Assembly: GCF_014203365.1 (NCBI RefSeq)
Contig: NZ_JACHIS010000001.1
Location: 3,906,001-3,970,000, forward strand
Source of the DNA: Actinoalloteichus hymeniacidonis
Lineage (GTDB): Bacteria > Actinomycetota > Actinomycetes > Mycobacteriales > Pseudonocardiaceae
Direction of reading: 5' to 3'
Length of the DNA stretch: 64,000 nt
Shown here: positions 25,020-34,265 of the stretch, in pieces
How the letters are laid out: each line of letters opens with the position of its first letter
Position numbering within the stretch: position 1 is the first letter of the stretch
Notes under the pieces: generated by a model
What the model saw: only the letters and a program-made list of their open reading frames with translations
Told to the model about the DNA's origin: nothing
Database searches by the model: none
Program-made: the position numbers and the translations under genes

Positions 25020-26705
25020 ATGTTCACGGCGGTGGCGGGCAGCGACGATCGAGGCTCGGATGGTCGGGGCGGCGCCCTGGTACGGCTGGACCACAACGGT
25101 GCGGCACGAGAACCGGTCCGATTCGTCGCGGATCTGGCCGCCGCCATCGCCGAGGAGGAGACCGCCGAACGTCCTCGCTGGGTACTGGCCGACGCGGCAA
25201 GGACGGCCCGGCGACTCGCCGAGGCCGGTGTGCGGATCCGACGCTGCCACGACCTGCGCATGACCGAGGCCCTGCTACTGGGCCATGCGGGACGGTGGGG
25301 GGAACCGGCCGCTCTGGCTGCGAGCGTGGCCCGGTTGCGGGGCTTGGCCGTGCCCGAGGACTCCACGGTGTCGGATCACGGACTCGTCCCCGCCCTGTTC
25401 GAGCCGGAACCACCTCCCCTGCCCGGTGGCGGGCGGGAGATCGACGCGGTGCTCGCGGTCCATGCCGACCAGCGACGTCGAATCGCGCAGACCGGACAGC
25501 CGGGCCGATTCAACCTGCTGGTGGCCGCCGAATCGGCCGGGGCGCTGGTCGCCGAGGAGATGGGGCGCCTCGGTCTCCCCTGGCGGGCCGACATCCACCA
25601 CGAGCTGCTGGTCGGGCTGCTGGGGCCGAGGCCGCCCGCCGGGGTCGCACCGCGAAGACTTGGCGAGTTGGCGTCGGCGATCGCCGACGCGTTGCAGGCA
25701 CCTCGGCTGCATCCCGACTCGCCGCAGGAGATCATCCGAGCCTTCGCACAGGTCGGTGTTCGACTCACCTCGACCCGGTCCTGGGTGCTGCGGGAGGTGG
25801 ACCATCCCGCTGTCCCCCTGCTGTTGGAGTATAAGGAACTGTCCCGACTGCACAGTGCCCACGGCTGGTCCTGGTTGTCGGAATGGGTTCACGACGGCCG
25901 TTTTCGTCCGCAGTACGTCCCGGGCGCGGTCGTCTCGGGTCGTTGGGCCAGTCGTGGCGGCGGCGCGCTGCAGATCCCCAAGACCATCCGACGGGCGGTG
26001 GTCGCGATGCCCGGTTGGACGCTGGTGGTCGCCGATGCCTGCCAACTCGAGCCGAGGGTGCTCGCGGCGATCTCGGAGGATCCCCGGCTCGCCGCGGCCA
26101 GCCACGATGCCGACCTCTATCGGACCACGGCGGCGGAGGCGTTCGACGGCGATCGCGAACGGGCCAAGATCGGTGTGTTGGCCGCGCTGTACGGCCAGAC
26201 CAGCGGAGAGGCCGGCACGTTGGTCGCGGCACTACGACGTCGATTCCCCGTCGCGGTGGACTACGTCGAGCACGCCGCGCGGCAGGGCGAGGCAGGTGCC
26301 CTGGTGCGGTCCAGGCTCGGTCGTACCTGTCCCCCGTCCACCTTGGACGCCGACCGCGCCGCCGAGAGCTCGGACGATCCGGCGTCGATGCGTGCGGGCT
26401 GGGCACGCGGCCGGTTCACCCGCAACTTCGTGGTGCAGGCGAGTGCTGCGGACTGGGCCGCCACGCTGGTCGCGCTCCTACGGACCGCGTTGTTCGAACG
26501 CGCCGACGCCGAACTCGTCTTCTTCCAACACGACGAGGTCATGGTGCACTGCCGCAAGGAGGTCGCCGAGGAGCTCGTCGAGACGATCCACCACGCCGCC
26601 TCGGAGGCATCCCGGCTGGTGTTCGAGGGTAGCCCGGTCCGCTTCCCGATGGATATCGCCGTGGTCGACTGCTACGCCGACGCGAAACAGCCACGCACCC
26701 CCTGA
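25020..26705 (+). CDS. family A DNA polymerase without visible 3'-5' exonuclease motifs (second PolA-like protein)
   Basis: A 561-residue protein, about half the size of Pol I. The C-terminal 300 residues contain polymerase motif A (VVADACQLEPRVLA, catalytic Asp near 339), motif B (RERAKIGVLAALYGQ, near 380) and motif C (FFQHDEVMVH, near 503). The first 180 residues match the degenerate exonuclease-like domain of the actinobacterial protein often labelled bifunctional 3'-5' exonuclease/DNA polymerase, but the DxE and other exonuclease acid pairs are not evident. In motif A, Cys-Gln-Leu-Glu-Pro replaces the usual Ser-Gln-Ile-Glu-Leu. No 5' nuclease domain. A repair or translesion role is inferred. 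The start is ATG 25020 with GAGG upstream. Confidence 0.85.
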   Translation: MFTAVAGSDDRGSDGRGGALVRLDHNGAAREPVRFVADLAAAIAEEETAERPRWVLADAARTARRLAEAGVRIRRCHDLRMTEALLLGHAGRWGEPAALAASVARLRGLAVPEDSTVSDHGLVPALFEPEPPPLPGGGREIDAVLAVHADQRRRIAQTGQPGRFNLLVAAESAGALVAEEMGRLGLPWRADIHHELLVGLLGPRPPAGVAPRRLGELASAIADALQAPRLHPDSPQEIIRAFAQVGVRLTSTRSWVLREVDHPAVPLLLEYKELSRLHSAHGWSWLSEWVHDGRFRPQYVPGAVVSGRWASRGGGALQIPKTIRRAVVAMPGWTLVVADACQLEPRVLAAISEDPRLAAASHDADLYRTTAAEAFDGDRERAKIGVLAALYGQTSGEAGTLVAALRRRFPVAVDYVEHAARQGEAGALVRSRLGRTCPPSTLDADRAAESSDDPASMRAGWARGRFTRNFVVQASAADWAATLVALLRTALFERADAELVFFQHDEVMVHCRKEVAEELVETIHHAASEASRLVFEGSPVRFPMDIAVVDCYADAKQPRTP

Positions 26706-26717
26706 GACGATCCACCG

Positions 26718-27347
26718 GTGGAATTCCGGTCGAGCACAGCGCAGCGGCTGCCCGTCGAGATCGCCGACTGGATCGACGACCGATCAGGCGGACGACGAAT
26801 CCGGCTGGCGCTGGATGCGCCGGTCGCCGAGCACGGCGCGCAGTTGGCCGAGTCGCTGGTCGACGAACTGGCCCGCCGAGGCCGTCCGGCGTTGCGGGTC
26901 GCCGCCGCAGGATTCCTACGTCCCGCCTCACTTCGATGGGAGCACGGGAGACAGGATCCGGACTCCTATCCCGATTGGCTGGATCACGCGGCGTTGCGCA
27001 GGGAGGTGCTGACTCCCGCCGAGACGACCGGCACCGGCCGGATACTGCCGAGCCGCTGGGATCCGATCACGGATCGGGCCACGCGGGCCGACTACGTCGC
27101 GCTGCAACCGAACTCCGTCGTGATCGTCGACGGGATGTTCCTGCTCGACGGGACGCTGGACTTCGACCTGACCGTGCACCTCGCGGTCTCCCCGCGCGCG
27201 ATGCAACGTCTGATTCCCGAGGAACTGCAGTGGACGCTGCCTGCGCACCGCCGGTACGCCACCGAGTCCGTCCCCTCGGAGGTGGCCGATCTGATCGTGC
27301 AGATGGACCACCCCGAACGCCCGGCGTATCGACGACGATCACGCTGA
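26718..27347 (+). CDS. uridine-kinase-like protein lacking the Walker A loop
   Basis: A 209-residue protein 13 bases after the polymerase gene, so likely cotranscribed. It resembles actinobacterial uridine-kinase-like proteins: a start IRLALD strand, DPDSYPDWLDHAALRREVLTP, a Walker B-like VVIVDGMFLL, and an R-rich lid (SPRAMQRLIPEELQWTLPAHRRY). Where GxxGxGKT should follow the first strand there is APVAEHGAQLAE, with no Lys and no Gly-Lys-Thr. ATP-dependent kinase activity is therefore doubtful. GTG start weakly supported. Function unknown. Confidence 0.72.
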   Translation: MEFRSSTAQRLPVEIADWIDDRSGGRRIRLALDAPVAEHGAQLAESLVDELARRGRPALRVAAAGFLRPASLRWEHGRQDPDSYPDWLDHAALRREVLTPAETTGTGRILPSRWDPITDRATRADYVALQPNSVVIVDGMFLLDGTLDFDLTVHLAVSPRAMQRLIPEELQWTLPAHRRYATESVPSEVADLIVQMDHPERPAYRRRSR

Positions 27348-27355
27348 ACTCCGGG

Positions 27356-29869
27356 CTATTCCTCGGGATCGAACGCGGAGAACCGGCGGGTACCGCCGGG
27401 AGAATCCGTAGGCCGCGCAGGTGGTGGTGGCTGTGGCGGAGCAGTCCCGGAGCCCGAGGCCGCGACATTCGGGGCGACGCCTGGCGGGCCACCGGGTTGC
27501 GGAGCGGCTCCGGAAGGAGCACCCGCGCCACGCGGACCGGTCGGCCCGGGAGCACCGCCGTGGCCTGCCTGCCCTTGCGGCGGAGCGCCGGTGGCGAACG
27601 GGGGTCGGTTCGGGCCGGGCCGTCCCATCGGAGCCGATCCGGTGGGCGGCATGGGTGGGCGGCCCGCCGAGGAACCGGGCGGGGCCTGTCCCGGCGGGAC
27701 CGGACCCGGTCCAGGTCTGCCGGTGGGCGGACCCGGTGGCCGAGGCGGTGGATTCCGGGGGCCTTGGACCTGGGTGGGCGCCGCCGATACACCCGGTGTC
27801 GGCGGACCGAGCGGGGCCTGCGGTCCGCGTTCGGCGGCAGGCCCGATCGGCGGGGCGGCCCGACGGGTGGTGGCGTCGGAGTCCGGAGTGGCATCGGTCG
27901 TGCGCAACCGCTGGGTCACCGGACCGTCGGGGCTGGCCCCGGATCCGTTGAGGTAGGCGGTCATTCCCGCTGAGATCATCGTCAGCGACGGCCGACGAGA
28001 CGGCTCCGGGCCGAGGGCGGCGACCAACCGAGCACGGTGCTTGCTTCGTTCCGGGAGGTGGACGAGCTCGGCGGCCTCGGCGGCAGCCATCAACGCCGAG
28101 ATCGGACTGTCCCGATAGCCCCGGGGCGGATTGCCCGTCAACGCATAGGACACGGTGGCCGCCAGTTGCCAGCTGTCGGAGGACGGGCTCGCGGCCTCGC
28201 CCCGGGCGACCTCGGGCGCGAGGAAGTCCGGCGTGCCGACCATCATCCCGGTGGCGGTCAGTGTGCTGTCGCCGTCGCTGCGCGCGATCCCGAAGTCGAT
28301 GAGCTGCGGCATCCCCGCCTCGTCCACCAGGATGTTGCCCGGTTTGATGTCCCGGTGGAGCAGGCCCTTGTCGTGGGCGGCGCCCAGCGCCTCGGCCATC
28401 GTGCCCCACAGTCGTGCGGCGGCCACGTCGTCGAGGGGGCCGCTCGCTCGCACCACATCGGACAGCGCGTCGCCCGCGATGTACTCCATGACGATGGCCA
28501 GGCCGTCGGTGCCGTCCCCGAGGTCATCGAGGATGTCGTAGATCCGAACGCAGTTGGGGTGCCGAACCGCGGCCAAAGCCCGCGCCTCGCGCAGCATCCG
28601 CTCCTCGCTCTCGGTGTCGGGCGCGTGAGCGATCTTGACGGCCACCTCGCGGTTCAGGCCGGTGTCCAAGGCCAACCAGACCTCACCGAACCCGCCCTTG
28701 CCCAGACGTCGAATGCGTTGGAATCGGCCGCGCCCCGCTCCGCTTCCACTCACCGGCACGCTGCCGCCCAGCAGCGTCGGAACGTCCATATTGGCGCCTG
28801 CATCGGCATCTCCGCGTGCGGAATCGCCAGCCCCCGCGGGTGCGGCACCACCGAGCAGGAAGGCGGGCAGGGGACCCGGGGTGTCGGCCAGCCTCGGCGC
28901 GTCGTCGGGCTTCGGTTCGACGGCCGACGGCGGCAGGATCGGGGCCTGCTCCACCGGTGGCGAGCCTGCCCGCACCACGTTGTGGTGTGCGGGTCGCGGA
29001 TCGACGGGCGGCTGGGGCTGCGCCATCGGTGTGTACTGCTGGTCCTGCACGGCGACTCGTTGGGGAGCCTGCGGCTCGCGGGGGTGGTGAGACTGCTGGA
29101 CGTCGTAGTCGTCTCGCGGGGAGTGCTCGGCCGACGACCGCTGATGGTCGGAGCTGTCCGAGTCCGGCCGTTCCGACCACTCGATGACCGCACGCGGCGG
29201 TGGGCCGACCGCGAGCAGGACCAGCGCACCGACGAACAGCGGCGGCAGCATTCCGACCCACAGGTGCACCACGATCTGTGCGGTCAGTCCGCCGGTGAGC
29301 AGCGCGAGGATCGCGAAGGGCGCCCACAGCGTCACTCCGGGCCAGGCCGGACCCCTGCGCGCGGCGAGGCGACCCTGCCAGGCGACCAGCGCCAACAGCA
29401 CGATGGGCAGCCCGACGAGCGCGGCGATGTACAGCCACCGCAGCGGGGCACCACTGTCGACGATCGCATTCGACACCGAGCCATTGGCGATCAGGTAGTC
29501 GCCCTGGGTGCCGGGACCGCCGAGGCAGATGCCGACGGACAGGCTGTCCGATGCCTGCGCAGCCAACGGGCCGTATCCGGAGGCCGCCCTCGTCAGCGCC
29601 TCGGAGATGCCCTGGAAGAACATAGTCGGGATCACGAATGCCGTGCACACGCCGATGAGGCCGATCAGCAGCCCGATGCCGACGTTGTAGCGATTGCCGA
29701 TGCCCTTGCGCAGCACGGCGATGACCAGGCTGCCGAACGACACGATCATTCCGATGAGGACTCCGGCGCCCGTCACCGTCCATGCCCAGTCACCGGGACA
29801 GAAGTTCGCCCCCACCAATCGGTGCAGCCAAGACAGGAGTGCCGCCGCGAAATCAACGACGGGTTCCAA
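27356..29869 (-). CDS. membrane-anchored Ser/Thr protein kinase with N-terminal multi-helix domain
   Basis: An 837-residue Hanks-type kinase of unusual order. Residues 1-225 hold about five transmembrane helices (for example GAGVLIGMIVSFGSLVIAVL, VGIGLLIGLIGVCTAFVIP and LPPLFVGALVLLAVGP). A disordered linker follows to about 380. The kinase domain spans about 385-640 with GKGGFGEV, VAVKIA, HRDIKPGN, DFGIARS and APEVA, all catalytic residues present. The last 190 residues are Pro/Gly-rich. Typical PknB-type receptors have the kinase first, then one helix and an external sensor. The start codon is TTG at 29869 with GGGGCGAG upstream. It follows the PP2C gene by 260 bases, so regulation by that phosphatase is plausible. 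Confidence 0.9.
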   Translation of the reverse strand: MEPVVDFAAALLSWLHRLVGANFCPGDWAWTVTGAGVLIGMIVSFGSLVIAVLRKGIGNRYNVGIGLLIGLIGVCTAFVIPTMFFQGISEALTRAASGYGPLAAQASDSLSVGICLGGPGTQGDYLIANGSVSNAIVDSGAPLRWLYIAALVGLPIVLLALVAWQGRLAARRGPAWPGVTLWAPFAILALLTGGLTAQIVVHLWVGMLPPLFVGALVLLAVGPPPRAVIEWSERPDSDSSDHQRSSAEHSPRDDYDVQQSHHPREPQAPQRVAVQDQQYTPMAQPQPPVDPRPAHHNVVRAGSPPVEQAPILPPSAVEPKPDDAPRLADTPGPLPAFLLGGAAPAGAGDSARGDADAGANMDVPTLLGGSVPVSGSGAGRGRFQRIRRLGKGGFGEVWLALDTGLNREVAVKIAHAPDTESEERMLREARALAAVRHPNCVRIYDILDDLGDGTDGLAIVMEYIAGDALSDVVRASGPLDDVAAARLWGTMAEALGAAHDKGLLHRDIKPGNILVDEAGMPQLIDFGIARSDGDSTLTATGMMVGTPDFLAPEVARGEAASPSSDSWQLAATVSYALTGNPPRGYRDSPISALMAAAEAAELVHLPERSKHRARLVAALGPEPSRRPSLTMISAGMTAYLNGSGASPDGPVTQRLRTTDATPDSDATTRRAAPPIGPAAERGPQAPLGPPTPGVSAAPTQVQGPRNPPPRPPGPPTGRPGPGPVPPGQAPPGSSAGRPPMPPTGSAPMGRPGPNRPPFATGAPPQGQAGHGGAPGPTGPRGAGAPSGAAPQPGGPPGVAPNVAASGSGTAPPQPPPPARPTDSPGGTRRFSAFDPEE

Positions 29870-30129
29870 CTGGTCTCGCCCCTTCCCTCACGGTGCTGTC
29901 GGCATCGAGCGAGCACCACAGCCGCGTCCTAGGGCCACCCGCGGCAGGCGCGAGCCTGCGCGTACACGATATGCCTGCGGGTCCGCAGGTTGTGGATCAA
30001 CCCCGAAAGGCACTGCCGAGGTCGGTGTGCTCGACTCGATCGAGAAGCTCGCGGCCGTCGTGGCCGGGGATCGAAGGAGCCGAGCGTTCGCGGTGCCCCG
30101 GCGGCGATTCGACCGCCGGGGCATCCGGA
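29870..30129. other. intergenic region before the membrane kinase gene
   Basis: No gene seen. GAAGGGG (Shine-Dalgarno of the kinase) lies near 29880-29886. No clear promoter. Confidence 0.4.
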
Positions 30130-31284
30130 TCAGGCCGATCGACCGCTGGCGTTTCCCAGGGGGAACGGCACCAGGGCAACGGTGATGTTGTCGTGGCCAC
30201 CGCCCCGCAGGGCGAGGCTGGTGAGCTCGCGGGCCGCGTTGAACGGATCGCCCAACGCGGCGACCCTGGTCGCGGTCTGCGTCGGATCGCCCAGGTAATG
30301 CCACAGACCATCGGTGCAGACCAGCACGATTCCCGGACCGCTCGGCCGGAATCTCACCACCTCGGCAGGCCTGCCGTCCGAGTCCGCGCCCAACCATCGA
30401 CACAGCGCCGGAGCTCGCCGGTCGCCCTGGATCTGCAGCTCGGTCATCTCACCGGTGGAGACCATCTGCCGAGCCCAGGAGTGATCCAGCGTCAGACAGG
30501 CGGAACCGCCCGCCGCGACCACCTCGGTCACCTGCTCCTGATGAGCCTGCGAGCTGATCGCGATGTCGGCCCCGCCCACCACGCCGAAGTTGGCCATGGT
30601 CGACTCGGGCTCCGGCAGGGCCAGCCAGTAGGCCCGGCTGTCGCCCACCCAGCCGATGGTCACCTCGGTCTCGGTGACCACCGCCGACACATACGTGCAG
30701 GACGGCGGGTCGCGGTCGGCCGCATCGGTGTGCAGCCTTGCGACGGACTCCGTGGCCGCCCGTACCGCGCGGCGGGTCGCCTCGGCGGTCTCCGAACCCG
30801 CCCGGACCGCCTCGGACAGCAGTTCCGCCGCGGTGTAGGCGGCCACCCGGGAGGCGTCCTCGGCGCGCGACGAGGAGGAGACCCCGTCGCAGACCACCAC
30901 GATGGTCGCCGACGTGCCGTCGGGACACGCCAGCGTCCGAAGCCCGAAGGCGTCCTCGTTGTGGTGATGTCGAAGCCCTCGGTCGCTGACGCCGGCGACC
31001 ACGCCGAGATCGACCTCGACCCGATCGTTGTCGGCGGGTTTGGCCCGACCGCACCGGGAGCAGAGGCCGTCCGCGGTGAACTGCGAGTGTCCGCAGCCGC
31101 CGCAGAGGACGGTTCCGGCGGGCGGGGCGGCCGGTGTGGGTTCGGGTGTCTGGGCGAGCACGGGGCCCAGGTTCTCCCCGCAGTCCTCGCAGAAGAGATC
31201 GCCTGCCATCGTCACGTACTCGCATTGCGGGCAGGCCGGTCCGGTCGGCGTGTCGCCGAGGACCGAGGTCTGTCGTTGCGCCAT
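30130..31284 (-). CDS. PP2C-type protein phosphatase with two N-terminal zinc ribbons
   Basis: A 384-residue protein. Two CxxC...CxxC ribbons lead (CPQC/CEDCG at residues 18-36, then CGGCG/CSRCG at 62-79). The PP2C domain follows from about 95: SDRGLRHHHNEDAFG, VVVCDGVSSSSRAED, IGWVGDSRAYWL, VLVCTDGLWHYL and GGGHDNITVALV, including the metal-binding Asp residues. It is expected to dephosphorylate Ser/Thr of substrates of the adjacent kinases. It starts three bases after the pknG stop, so it is cotranscribed with pknG. Zinc ribbons at the N-terminus echo those of PknG and may mediate shared partners; that is inference. Confidence 0.92.
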   Translation of the reverse strand: MAQRQTSVLGDTPTGPACPQCEYVTMAGDLFCEDCGENLGPVLAQTPEPTPAAPPAGTVLCGGCGHSQFTADGLCSRCGRAKPADNDRVEVDLGVVAGVSDRGLRHHHNEDAFGLRTLACPDGTSATIVVVCDGVSSSSRAEDASRVAAYTAAELLSEAVRAGSETAEATRRAVRAATESVARLHTDAADRDPPSCTYVSAVVTETEVTIGWVGDSRAYWLALPEPESTMANFGVVGGADIAISSQAHQEQVTEVVAAGGSACLTLDHSWARQMVSTGEMTELQIQGDRRAPALCRWLGADSDGRPAEVVRFRPSGPGIVLVCTDGLWHYLGDPTQTATRVAALGDPFNAARELTSLALRGGGHDNITVALVPFPLGNASGRSA

Positions 31285-31287
31285 CGG

Positions 31288-34140
31288 CTACACCAGAGTT
31301 CGGGGGCGAAGGCTGTTCGCCCGGTCCACCAGGGCGATTCGCTCGGCCCGGTCTTCCACGGCCTTGGCGAGGCTGCGATAGCCGCTCTCCAGGCCGAGTC
31401 GGAGGATGTGCTCGTCCAGTTCCAGGCCGAACAAGCGGCCGGGCGCCCTGGGACGCCCACCCATGCCTGCACCGACACCTCGGGCCCACTCGTGGGCCGC
31501 CTGCAACACCTCCACGATCAACCGAGCACGTCGTTCGTTGTCCAGGCCCAAGGGCTCGAGTCGGACGGCGGCGTCGAGCAGGTCCTGATGACCGAGGTCG
31601 CCGGGAGCCCGATCCTGCACGCGGGCCAGGACGGCGGCGATCCGCGCTGCGACGTGATGACTCGAGGTCTCCGGGACGGACTCCAACACCGCGACCGCAC
31701 CGCGCACGTCGCGAACCCGCAACCGGGCTCTGGCCAGGCCGAACGCCGCACTCACGAAATCGTGGTCGCTACGCCACACCATCTCGTATCGGCGGGCGGC
31801 CGAGGCGTTGTCGCCTCGGAACTCGTCGGTGACCGCCACGGCCAGCTTCGTGGCCTGTTCGCCGGGAAAACGGTCGTAGAGCGATTCGAATCGGCGCTTG
31901 GCGTCCTCGAAATCACCGCCCGCCAGCGCGCCCAGCGACAGATACCAGGCGATACGCCAGTCATCGGGTTCCTGGCGTGCCGCATCCTGCAACACCTGCC
32001 AGGCCGGGCGCAGCTCGCCTCGATCGATGTGTGCCCTGGCCAGCCGCAACCGGACCTCGATCGTCTGCATCGCGCCGCGCAGCTGATCCGGGCCCGCGTC
32101 CTCCGCGCTGAGCAGGAAGCCCGCCGCCGGGTCCTTCGGATCCACCAGCGGCACCGGCAACGCCATCGCGACCCGGCGGGATTCCAGCACCGCGCTGCCT
32201 GCGGCGATCTCCCGCACCTTCTCGATGCCGAAGCTGCGCCTCTCGGGGGTGAACAGCGGTGACACGCCGGGGATCGGCTTGTGATCGCGAACGGCGACGA
32301 CCTCGCGCAGCACACCGGTGAGCTGCTCGGCCATCTCGTCCGCCGAGTCGAAGCGTTGATTGGCGTCGGTGTGACAGGCCCGCCGGAGGAAGCGCAGCAG
32401 GGATTCGTGCTCGGCCAGCACCGGAACGTCGGCCGGGTCGGGCAGCCGTTCCTTGAACTCCTTGTTGTAACCGGGGAAGTGGAAGCTCAGCACGGCCAGC
32501 AGCCTGCCGACGGTGTACAGATCGGAGGCCACGGACGGACCGATGGTGGCGATCTCGGGCGCCTGGTATCCGATCGTGCCGTAGACGGCGCCGTAGTCGT
32601 CGTCCATCCGGAGGACGGCGCCCATGTCGATCAGTTTGACCTGTTCGGACGTCTGGATGACGTTGTCCGGTTTGAGGTCGCAGTACAACAGGCCGTGTTC
32701 GTGCAGGTAGCCCATCGCGGGCAGGATCTCCAGCACGTAGGCGATGGCCTGGTCCAGGGGTAGAGCCGCCGTGGCGCCCTCGGTCTTGCGGCGCTCGGTC
32801 AGGATGTCGCGCAGCGATTGGCCGCCGACGTACTCCATCACGATGTAACCGACGGTCTCGGTCGAGCTGCCGTCCGTCGGCTGGACCACGTTGAAGATCC
32901 GCACCACGTTGGGATGCTCGACCTGGGCCAACGCCCGCTGTTCGTTCAGCGTGGCCTCGACCGCGTCCGCGTCACCGTCGTTGAGCAGGCCCTTGAGGAC
33001 GACCCAGCGGTCGTGCACGTTGCGGTCGCGGGCGAGGTAGATCCAGCCGAAACCACCATGGGCGATACAGCCGAGCACCTCGTACTGCCCGGCGAGGAAG
33101 TCGCCCGCCCGCAGCTTGGGGCTGAAGGAGTACCGCGCCCCGCACTGCGGGCAGTAGCCGTCCACCCTGCCGGGCCTGCCGCCTCGACTGCGGCCGACCG
33201 GCTGCTGGCAACTCGCGCAGTACCGCTTGTTCTCGGCGACCTGCGGATTGGCCAGGACCACCGATGCCGGGTCGCGGGCGGGTACCTGCGGCACCTCGAC
33301 GAGTCCACCGCCGAGCCTGCCCCGCCTGCTGGATCGCGAGGATCCACGACGTGAGGGCGACGACGCGGTCCGGCTGGACGTCGAGCTGGTGATCTCGCCG
33401 CGCGTTCCGACCTGGTTGGTCTGGGTGGTCTGCGGCGAGGCGAAGGCCGCCCGGCCGGGCGGATTGGTCACGACGGTCCGATCCGGACCGAGTCCGGATC
33501 CCACCGAGGCACCGGGCGGGTTGGGTCGCGGCTGCGAGGTGGAGCGGGCCGTGGTGTTCGGCGGCTGCGGCGGCGCAGGTCGCGCCGGTCCGCCCGTCGG
33601 GTAGGAGACCGAGGTGACTCCGGGGGGTACTCCGGGAGGCATGGGTTGCCGTCCCGGGGACACCGGAGTCCGCGTGGTCAACGGCGGCGGATACTGCGCA
33701 GCAGTGTTCGGTGGCGGCGGGTACTGCTGTTGAGGCGTCTGCTGTGTCGATCCCGGCGGCATCCCCGGTGGCCGTAGACCTGCCTGCTGTTGGCCCGTCA
33801 CCCCGCCGGGAGGTGTCGACTGACCCGAGGACATCGGCCGCGCGCCGGTCTGCTGCGGTCGACTCACCCCCGTGGCGGGCTGTTCGTGCTGGGTGGTGAC
33901 AACGGGATCGGCCTGCTTGTTCGCCTCACCCGGACCGGACACCCGTCGTCGGCCCTCATCGTCGAGCCCGCCGAGCCGAGCCGCGACGCGCGAGGGAGTC
34001 GGTGGTTCGTCCGTCGACGGGTCGACGAGCCGGTTGACCACGGAGTCCGTCCTGGGCTGCTCGGCGGCGGGTTGCCCGCAGACCCCACAGCGGCCGTCGA
34101 CCACCCGGCCGTCACAGCCTGCCTTCGTGCACTCGGTCAT
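31288..34140 (-). CDS. pknG: PknG-type Ser/Thr protein kinase with long N-terminal arm
   Basis: A 950-residue cytosolic kinase. Order: short zinc-finger-like N-terminus (CTKAGCDG...CGVCG), a Pro/Gln/Gly-rich disordered arm to about 290, a rubredoxin-like domain (CASCQQPVG...CPQCGARYSF, about 308-335), kinase domain about 350-600 (IAHGGFGWIYLA, VVLKGLL, CDLKPDN, DMGAVL), and TPR helices from about 690. CDLKP in place of HRDLKP is the non-RD feature of PknG, and the Gly-loop variant matches. M. tuberculosis PknG is about 750 residues; the extra length is the arm. PknG phosphorylates GarA/OdhI to direct 2-oxoglutarate flux in response to amino acids. glnH and glnX homologues lie upstream as in mycobacteria (Rv0410c-Rv0412c). 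Confidence 0.95.
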   Translation of the reverse strand: MTECTKAGCDGRVVDGRCGVCGQPAAEQPRTDSVVNRLVDPSTDEPPTPSRVAARLGGLDDEGRRRVSGPGEANKQADPVVTTQHEQPATGVSRPQQTGARPMSSGQSTPPGGVTGQQQAGLRPPGMPPGSTQQTPQQQYPPPPNTAAQYPPPLTTRTPVSPGRQPMPPGVPPGVTSVSYPTGGPARPAPPQPPNTTARSTSQPRPNPPGASVGSGLGPDRTVVTNPPGRAAFASPQTTQTNQVGTRGEITSSTSSRTASSPSRRGSSRSSRRGRLGGGLVEVPQVPARDPASVVLANPQVAENKRYCASCQQPVGRSRGGRPGRVDGYCPQCGARYSFSPKLRAGDFLAGQYEVLGCIAHGGFGWIYLARDRNVHDRWVVLKGLLNDGDADAVEATLNEQRALAQVEHPNVVRIFNVVQPTDGSSTETVGYIVMEYVGGQSLRDILTERRKTEGATAALPLDQAIAYVLEILPAMGYLHEHGLLYCDLKPDNVIQTSEQVKLIDMGAVLRMDDDYGAVYGTIGYQAPEIATIGPSVASDLYTVGRLLAVLSFHFPGYNKEFKERLPDPADVPVLAEHESLLRFLRRACHTDANQRFDSADEMAEQLTGVLREVVAVRDHKPIPGVSPLFTPERRSFGIEKVREIAAGSAVLESRRVAMALPVPLVDPKDPAAGFLLSAEDAGPDQLRGAMQTIEVRLRLARAHIDRGELRPAWQVLQDAARQEPDDWRIAWYLSLGALAGGDFEDAKRRFESLYDRFPGEQATKLAVAVTDEFRGDNASAARRYEMVWRSDHDFVSAAFGLARARLRVRDVRGAVAVLESVPETSSHHVAARIAAVLARVQDRAPGDLGHQDLLDAAVRLEPLGLDNERRARLIVEVLQAAHEWARGVGAGMGGRPRAPGRLFGLELDEHILRLGLESGYRSLAKAVEDRAERIALVDRANSLRPRTLV

Positions 34141-34265
34141 CGTCGTCCCTCCTTCCCCGTCATGTCGTGTCCGTGCCGCGCGACACTCACCCGCGCCTCC
34201 CGCCCAACGCCGTCCTCATCGGTCCGGCGGTCCGCAGGCAGCCCTCGCGCCATCAGCGACACGTG

